Source: a bacterium (GTDB lineage: Bacteria > Actinomycetota > Acidimicrobiia > Spongiisociales > ZC4RG35). From it: DNA of 64,000 nucleotides. Position 1 is the stretch's first letter. Each line of letters starts with the position of its first letter. Positions 59,405 through 64,000 of this stretch are shown piece by piece. The stretch spans positions 1-64,000 of the forward strand of contig JAPPFD010000032.1 of the NCBI GenBank assembly GCA_028823995.1, written 5' to 3'. The notes beneath the pieces were generated by a model. It was not told where the DNA came from. It saw only the letters and a program-made list of their open reading frames with translations, and made no database searches. The translations under genes were made by a program, and so were the position numbers.

Positions 59405-60628
59405 ATGATTATCCGCTCCCCCAAGGGAACCGACGTGATCGGTCCGCCTCGCTCCGCCCGCTGGCGAGAGGTGCTGACCCTGTGGGAGAACCTGTCCGGC
59501 TCCTACGGGTATGAGTTGGTAATCACTCCGGTCTTCGAGTTCACGGAACTGTTCGAGAGGGGAGTCGGCGAGACCAATGAGATGGTCACCAAGCAGATGT
59601 ACACCTTCGCAGACCGTCGGGGACGCTCCCTCAGCCTTCGTCCGGAGGGCACCGCCGGGGTGATGAGGGCGTACCTGGCCCAGGGAGGGACGGGACGCTG
59701 GAAGGTCGCCTATTCGGGGCCGATGTTCCGCTACGAACAGCCCCAGGGCGGGCGCCGCCGCCAGTTCTGGCAGATAGGGGTGGAGTGTGTCGGGTCGGCC
59801 TCGGCCGCGGCGGACGTGGAGGTGATCGCCCTGGCCGAAGAGTTCCTGTCGGCGGTGGGGGTGGAGAACGAACTGCTGATCAACAGCCTTGGCGATGGGG
59901 AGTGTCGCGCTGCCCATCTGGAGGACCTGAGGGCGGCGATGGTCCGGTCGATGGCCGACTTGTGCTCCAGCCACCGCGACTTGGTGGAGTTGAACCCTCT
60001 CCGCATTCTGGACTGTAAGCTGTGCCGACCCGATCCCGAGGCCCTCCCGGACATCGCCGATTACTGGTGCGGGTCGTGCAGGGACCACTTCGCAGAGGTC
60101 AGACAGGGCCTCGACGACCTGGGAATCGCATACCGGAGGTCGTCCCGGCTGGTGCGGGGGCTCGACTACTACTCCAGGACGACGTTCGAGTATGTCGCCA
60201 CCACCCTGGAGACCTCCCAGTCCACCGTGCTGGGGGGAGGCCGGTACGACGGCCTGGCCGAGACCTTGGGCGGCCGTCCGGTGCCCGGGGTGGGGTTTGC
60301 CGGGGGGATCGACCGGATGCTCCTGGCCGCGCCGGGAGAGGACGCCGGCCTGGATGTCTTCCTGGTTGGCGAAGGAGGGGTCGCGGCCCTTGATCTGATG
60401 GAATGGGCTGCGCCGCTTCGCAGAGCGGGACTCCGGGTGGGGTTCGAGTTGGACGCCCGGAGCGTCAAGGCGCAGTTCCGGGCCGCCACCCGTTCGCGGG
60501 CCAGGTATGTCGGAGTGGTGAGCGGTGAGCGGTTGGAGATGCGCGAGGGACGGGATCGCGAGACCCTGGGCCCAGAAGACCTGGAGAAGTGGGGAATGAA
60601 GGCGTTCGACCCGGAGACGAGAGCGTGA
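59405..60628 (+). CDS. hisS: Histidyl-tRNA synthetase
   Basis: A 407-residue class II synthetase. Motif 2 is FRYEQPQGGRRRQFWQIGVE, the histidine-specific block is LVRGLDYYSRTTFEYV, motif 3 is GGGRYDGLAETLGGRPVPGVGFAGGIDR. ATG 59405 directly follows the previous stop by three bases. The stop overlaps aspS as GTGA. Size and domains are normal. Confidence 0.95.
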   Translation: MIIRSPKGTDVIGPPRSARWREVLTLWENLSGSYGYELVITPVFEFTELFERGVGETNEMVTKQMYTFADRRGRSLSLRPEGTAGVMRAYLAQGGTGRWKVAYSGPMFRYEQPQGGRRRQFWQIGVECVGSASAAADVEVIALAEEFLSAVGVENELLINSLGDGECRAAHLEDLRAAMVRSMADLCSSHRDLVELNPLRILDCKLCRPDPEALPDIADYWCGSCRDHFAEVRQGLDDLGIAYRRSSRLVRGLDYYSRTTFEYVATTLETSQSTVLGGGRYDGLAETLGGRPVPGVGFAGGIDRMLLAAPGEDAGLDVFLVGEGGVAALDLMEWAAPLRRAGLRVGFELDARSVKAQFRAATRSRARYVGVVSGERLEMREGRDRETLGPEDLEKWGMKAFDPETRA

Positions 60629-62376
60629 GGAGCCATACCGCCTCCCAGATAGGGTTGGAGACCGTGGGGGAGACGGTCACCCTGGCGGGGTGGGTGGACC
60701 GGAGACGTCACCACGGGGGGGTGGTGTTCGTGGACCTGCGGGACCACACCGGGATCGTGCAGGTGGTGCTGGATCCTGCGGGCATCCGGGAGTCGGCCGA
60801 GTTGCGGCGGGAGTTCTGCGTGCAGGTGCGGGGAAAGACCGTGCGTCGCCCGGAGGGCTCGGAGAATCCCGACATGGCCAGCGGGATGGTGGAGGTGGAG
60901 GCTTCGGGGTTGAAGATACTGAGCCGTTCGGAGGAACTCCCCTTCCTCATCGAGGACCGCATCACCGCCGAGGAACTGCTTCGGCTGGAATACCGGTACC
61001 TGGACTTGCGCCGCCCCCGCATGGCCCGCAACCTCCGGGCCCGATCGGAGGCGCTGCGGACCGTTCGGCGGACGCTGGAGGACCTGGGGTTCTGGGAGGT
61101 GGAGACGCCCACCCTGATCCGGTCCACCCCCGAGGGGGCCCGGGACCTGCTGGTCCCCAGCCGCCACAACCCGGGGAGCTTCTACGCCCTTCCCCAGTCT
61201 CCCCAGATCTACAAGCAACTGCTGATGGTGGCGGGGGTGAGCCGCTACTACCAGATGTGCCGGTGCTACCGGGACGAGGACTTCCGGTCCGACCGGCAAC
61301 TCGAGTTCACCCAGATCGACATTGAGGGGTCCTTCTGGGGACAGGAGGACGTGCTGGCCACCGTGGAGAAGGTGATCCTGGCAGTGGCGGCGGCTCTTCG
61401 ACCGGATCAGACGCTCGATCTACCCTTCCGGCGGCTCACCTACTCGGAGGCGATGAGCCGCTACGGCACCGACAAACCCGACCTCCGCTTCGGCATGGAG
61501 ATAGTCGAGTTGTCGGACGTGTTCGCCGACACCGGCTTCCGGGCGTTCGCCGGTGTCCTGGCTTCGGGAGGGGTGGTGCGGGGAATAAACGCCGGCCCGA
61601 TTTCCATGAGCCGGGCCCGGGCCGACGCCCTGATAGAGAAGGCCCGACAGTTCGGGGCGGGAGGGCTGGTGTGGATGGTGGTGGAGGACGGGGGTCCTCC
61701 CCGCTCGCCGGTTGCGAAGTTCCTGTCCGACGCCGAACTCGACGGGGTGGTCCGGGACCTGGGGGGGAATCCCGGCGACGCCCTGTTGCTGGTGGCGGAC
61801 GCCGAGCGGACCGTCTCGGACGTCCTTGGCCGTCTGCGGTCGGAGTTGGGCCAGCCTGACGATCCCGGGCGTCTGGAGTTCCTGTGGGTGGTGGACTTCC
61901 CCATGTTCGAGGAGCGGGACGGAGAGATCACCTTCCTCCATCACCCGTTCACCTCCCCGGCGGACGTTGAGATGATGAAGGACCGTCCCCTGGAAGCCGC
62001 GGCGAAAGCCTACGACCTGGTCCTGAACGGCGTGGAGCTTGGTTCGGGGAGTGTCCGGATTCACGACTCCGACGTCCAGCGGCGGGTGTTCCAGATCCTG
62101 GGGATCTCCGACGACGAGGCGGAGGAGCGCTTCGGATGGTTCATCCGTGCCCTGCGTTTCGGCACGCCCCCCCATGCCGGTTTCGCGGTGGGATTCGACC
62201 GCCTGGTGGCGGTGCTTCGCGGGGTGGCGAGCATCCGGGAGATCATTCCCTTTCCCAAGACCCAGACCGGCGCCGAACCGCTGAGTCGCACTCCCGCCTC
62301 GGTCAGCAACCGGCAGTTGAAGGAACTGGGCATCGCCGTCGATCCCCGCCGGATCAAGGCCTCTCCGCCGGCTTAG
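60625..62376 (+). CDS. aspS: Aspartyl-tRNA synthetase
   Basis: A 583-residue class IIb synthetase of the bacterial type: OB-fold anticodon domain (VTLAGWVDRRRHHGGVVFVDLRD), motif 2 region (YYQMCRCYRDEDFRSDRQLEFTQID in outline), the GAD insertion domain (about 285-410) and motif 3 (GFAVGFDRLVAVLRG). GTG 60625 overlaps the hisS stop. Whether it also charges tRNA-Asn (present in this window) depends on GatCAB and AsnRS elsewhere. Confidence 0.95.
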   Translation: MRSHTASQIGLETVGETVTLAGWVDRRRHHGGVVFVDLRDHTGIVQVVLDPAGIRESAELRREFCVQVRGKTVRRPEGSENPDMASGMVEVEASGLKILSRSEELPFLIEDRITAEELLRLEYRYLDLRRPRMARNLRARSEALRTVRRTLEDLGFWEVETPTLIRSTPEGARDLLVPSRHNPGSFYALPQSPQIYKQLLMVAGVSRYYQMCRCYRDEDFRSDRQLEFTQIDIEGSFWGQEDVLATVEKVILAVAAALRPDQTLDLPFRRLTYSEAMSRYGTDKPDLRFGMEIVELSDVFADTGFRAFAGVLASGGVVRGINAGPISMSRARADALIEKARQFGAGGLVWMVVEDGGPPRSPVAKFLSDAELDGVVRDLGGNPGDALLLVADAERTVSDVLGRLRSELGQPDDPGRLEFLWVVDFPMFEERDGEITFLHHPFTSPADVEMMKDRPLEAAAKAYDLVLNGVELGSGSVRIHDSDVQRRVFQILGISDDEAEERFGWFIRALRFGTPPHAGFAVGFDRLVAVLRGVASIREIIPFPKTQTGAEPLSRTPASVSNRQLKELGIAVDPRRIKASPPA

Positions 62377-62381
62377 GAGCG

Positions 62382-63746
62382 ATGGCCAGCTACGGCGCCG
62401 ATGACCTGTTCGCCGCCCGGCGGGCGGAGGTCCTGGCGGAGGTGGCGCCGCTGGCAGAGCGCATGCGTCCGAGGAGCCTGGACGAAGTGGTGGGATTGCC
62501 CGACCTCCTGGGCGCCGGGTCCGCCTTCCGGGTCCTGGTCGAGTCGGGCAGGCCCGTCTCGATGGTGTTGTGGGGCCCTCCGGGAAGCGGCAAGACCACC
62601 CTGGCCCGGTTGGTGGCCCTGCATTGTTCGGCGGCCTTCGAGACGCTCAGCGCCACTTCCGCCGGCGTCAAGCAGGTGAGGGAGATCCTGGCGTCTGCCC
62701 GTCGCCGCCTGGAGGGCGACGGCCGGCGCACGGTGTTGTTCCTCGATGAGATACACCGCTTCTCCAAGAGCCAGCAGGACGCTCTGTTGCCGGGGGTGGA
62801 GAGCGGGACCCTGATCCTGATCGGGGCGACCACCGAGAACCCCTTTTTCGAGATCAACAGTCCGCTGATGAGCCGGATGGTGTTGTTCCGCACTCACAAG
62901 ATCCCTGACGAGGCGCTGGAGGTGCTGGTGGACAGGGCCCTGTCGGCGAGGCGACGAGGATTGGGGGAGGACGACCTGCAGATTGCCGGGGACGCCCGGG
63001 AGGCGCTGGTGACCAGATCGGGAGGTGACGCCCGGGGACTGTTGAACGCCCTTGAGGTCGCGGCGCATCTGGCCAAGGGCAGGGGATCAGGAGTTATCGA
63101 GACAGATGACGTCTCCGAAGCGCTGGGTCAGCGGATAGTCCGATACGACAAGGCGGGAGACCGCCATTACGACGTGATCTCCGCCTTCATCAAGAGCGTG
63201 CGGGGTTCTGATCCCGATGCTGCCCTGTACTGGCTGTTTCTCATGCTTGAGGGCGGCGAGGATCCCGAGTTCATTGCCCGCCGGTTGGTGATCCTCGCAT
63301 CCGAGGACATCGGTATGGCTGACCGGTGGGCGCTTCCGGTGGCGACTGCGGCGGCCCAGGCCCTCTCCTACGTTGGGATGCCCGAGGCCGCCTATCACCT
63401 GGCCCACGCCACCCTGTTCCTGGCTCAGGCGCCCAAGTCGAACTCGGTCACCTCCGCCATGGCCCGGGCGCGGTCCGCGGTCCGGGAGGGGCCCAGTCCC
63501 TCCGTCCCCCTCCATCTTCGCAGCGGTGGCTATCGTGGAGCAGACGTTATCGGACACGGAGAAGGCTACGTATACCCGCACGACCACCCCGGCCGCATCG
63601 TTCCACAGGATTACTTCCCCCCGGAGGTCAATCCACAGGTGTTCTTCCGTCCTACCCAAAGCGGTTTCGAAGCCGAAATCCGGCGACGCCTGATTGAGAT
63701 CGATCATGTGTTGGGACGAGCCGGACGCCAGGAGGAGCAGGCGTGA
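62382..63746 (+). CDS. rarA: Replication-associated recombination protein RarA (MgsA)
   Basis: A 454-residue AAA+ ATPase related to clamp loaders and acting at stalled replication forks. Walker A is GPPGSGKTT, Walker B is LFLDEIHRFSKSQQDALLP, sensor 1 is LIGATTENPFFEINSPLMSR, and the tetramerisation domain begins at HYDVISAFIKSVRGSDPDAALYWL. ATG 62382 follows aspS by 5 bases with AGGAGCG upstream. The following gene overlaps its stop. Confidence 0.94.
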   Translation: MASYGADDLFAARRAEVLAEVAPLAERMRPRSLDEVVGLPDLLGAGSAFRVLVESGRPVSMVLWGPPGSGKTTLARLVALHCSAAFETLSATSAGVKQVREILASARRRLEGDGRRTVLFLDEIHRFSKSQQDALLPGVESGTLILIGATTENPFFEINSPLMSRMVLFRTHKIPDEALEVLVDRALSARRRGLGEDDLQIAGDAREALVTRSGGDARGLLNALEVAAHLAKGRGSGVIETDDVSEALGQRIVRYDKAGDRHYDVISAFIKSVRGSDPDAALYWLFLMLEGGEDPEFIARRLVILASEDIGMADRWALPVATAAAQALSYVGMPEAAYHLAHATLFLAQAPKSNSVTSAMARARSAVREGPSPSVPLHLRSGGYRGADVIGHGEGYVYPHDHPGRIVPQDYFPPEVNPQVFFRPTQSGFEAEIRRRLIEIDHVLGRAGRQEEQA

Positions 63747-64000
63747 CCGCTCTGGGAATTGACATCGGCGGCTCGGGAGTCAAAGGCAATCTGGTGGACG
63801 CCGCCACCGGAGCGCTCCTGTCCGAACGCCTTCGCATACCCACTCCCCGCTCGGGGTCCACCGAGGCGGTGGGCGAGGTGGTGGCGGAGATAGCCGAGCA
63901 CTTCCGGCGAGAGAGCGGGCATGAAACCCTACCGGTGGGGTGTGGGTTTCCCGGGGTGATCAGATCGGGCGTGGTAAGCGCCGCCACCCACCTGGACAAG
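63743..64000 (+). CDS. ppgK: Polyphosphate glucokinase (ROK family), 3' truncated by the window
   Basis: The first 86 codons only. GTG 63743 overlaps the rarA stop. GIDIGGSGVKGNLVDAATG is the phosphate-binding motif, with the KG after V typical of actinobacterial PpgK, and the TP-x-S/PVGCGFPGVIRSGVVSAATHLDK sequence also fits. The enzyme phosphorylates glucose with polyphosphate or ATP. Only the N-terminal part can be judged. The PPK2 at 10 kb is the other polyphosphate enzyme in the window. Confidence 0.82.
   Translation, partial: MTALGIDIGGSGVKGNLVDAATGALLSERLRIPTPRSGSTEAVGEVVAEIAEHFRRESGHETLPVGCGFPGVIRSGVVSAATHLDK

Noticed and set aside
1-64000. CRISPR array, insertion sequence or prophage
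   Set aside because: No regularly spaced repeats, transposase, integrase or phage structural genes were recognised in reading both strands.

Overview
The window looks like chromosomal DNA from a high-GC actinobacterium, probably of the Acidimicrobiia or a related deep lineage. The case rests on a mycothiol synthase, a phosphatidylinositol-mannoside-type operon (pgsA, patA-like, pimA), a DUF222-HNH protein of the type frequent in Actinobacteria, TCGAAC-N4-GTTCGA type SOS boxes, frequent GTG/TTG starts and many apparently leaderless genes. Gene order from thrS to aspS (thrS, pgsA, acyltransferase, pimA, pdxS, pdxT, yebC, ruvCAB, yajC-secD-secF, rel, glyoxalase II, hisS, aspS) broadly follows the mycobacterial chromosome. 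Placement below phylum level is inference.

Left part (1-15 kb) is accessory: alanine dehydrogenase with a divergent Lrp regulator, two SsuC/TauC-type permeases with no ATPase or binding protein here, a tract of small unknown ORFs, tRNA-Asn, a thioredoxin lipoprotein with an Lgt-like membrane protein, a divergent DNA sliding-clamp paralogue beside an MT-A70 methyltransferase, a PPK2 polyphosphate kinase, a sarcosine-oxidase-like flavoenzyme, a DUF222-HNH protein, a thioesterase and PgpA.

Middle part (15-27 kb) is metabolism: ilvE, an FAH-family hydrolase, gltX, mdh, a minus-strand leuC-leuD-xpt-SCP2 block, a type II (archaeal-like) GAPDH-like dehydrogenase, histidinol phosphatase, cinA and thpR.

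The 27-36 kb part is the recA-rny-miaB-miaA-dapF-lexA block with an SOS-controlled LysM gene divergent from lexA, a large membrane protein and dut. Four tRNA genes (Gly, Cys, Val, Val) follow, then mshD and thrS.

The right part (40-64 kb) holds citrate synthase and an EF-G-like GTPase on the minus strand. On the plus strand come the phosphatidylinositol lipid genes, PLP synthase (pdxST), ruvCAB, queA-tgt, the Sec accessory genes yajC-secD-secF, rel, a glyoxalase II-like hydrolase, hisS, aspS, rarA and the start of a polyphosphate glucokinase. Many genes overlap by ATGA or GTGA, so long translationally coupled operons are likely.

The features most worth attention are the SOS promoter architecture (LexA boxes in the -35/-10 spacer of recA and of the lexA-divergent LysM gene, one box covering a start codon), a repeated pattern of start codons 8-10 nt after a -10 element, the sliding-clamp/methyltransferase pair, the type II GAPDH-like gene, the Lgt-like paralogue with altered catalytic positions, and a leuC gene without a normal start codon. 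No CRISPR array, insertion sequence or prophage was seen.
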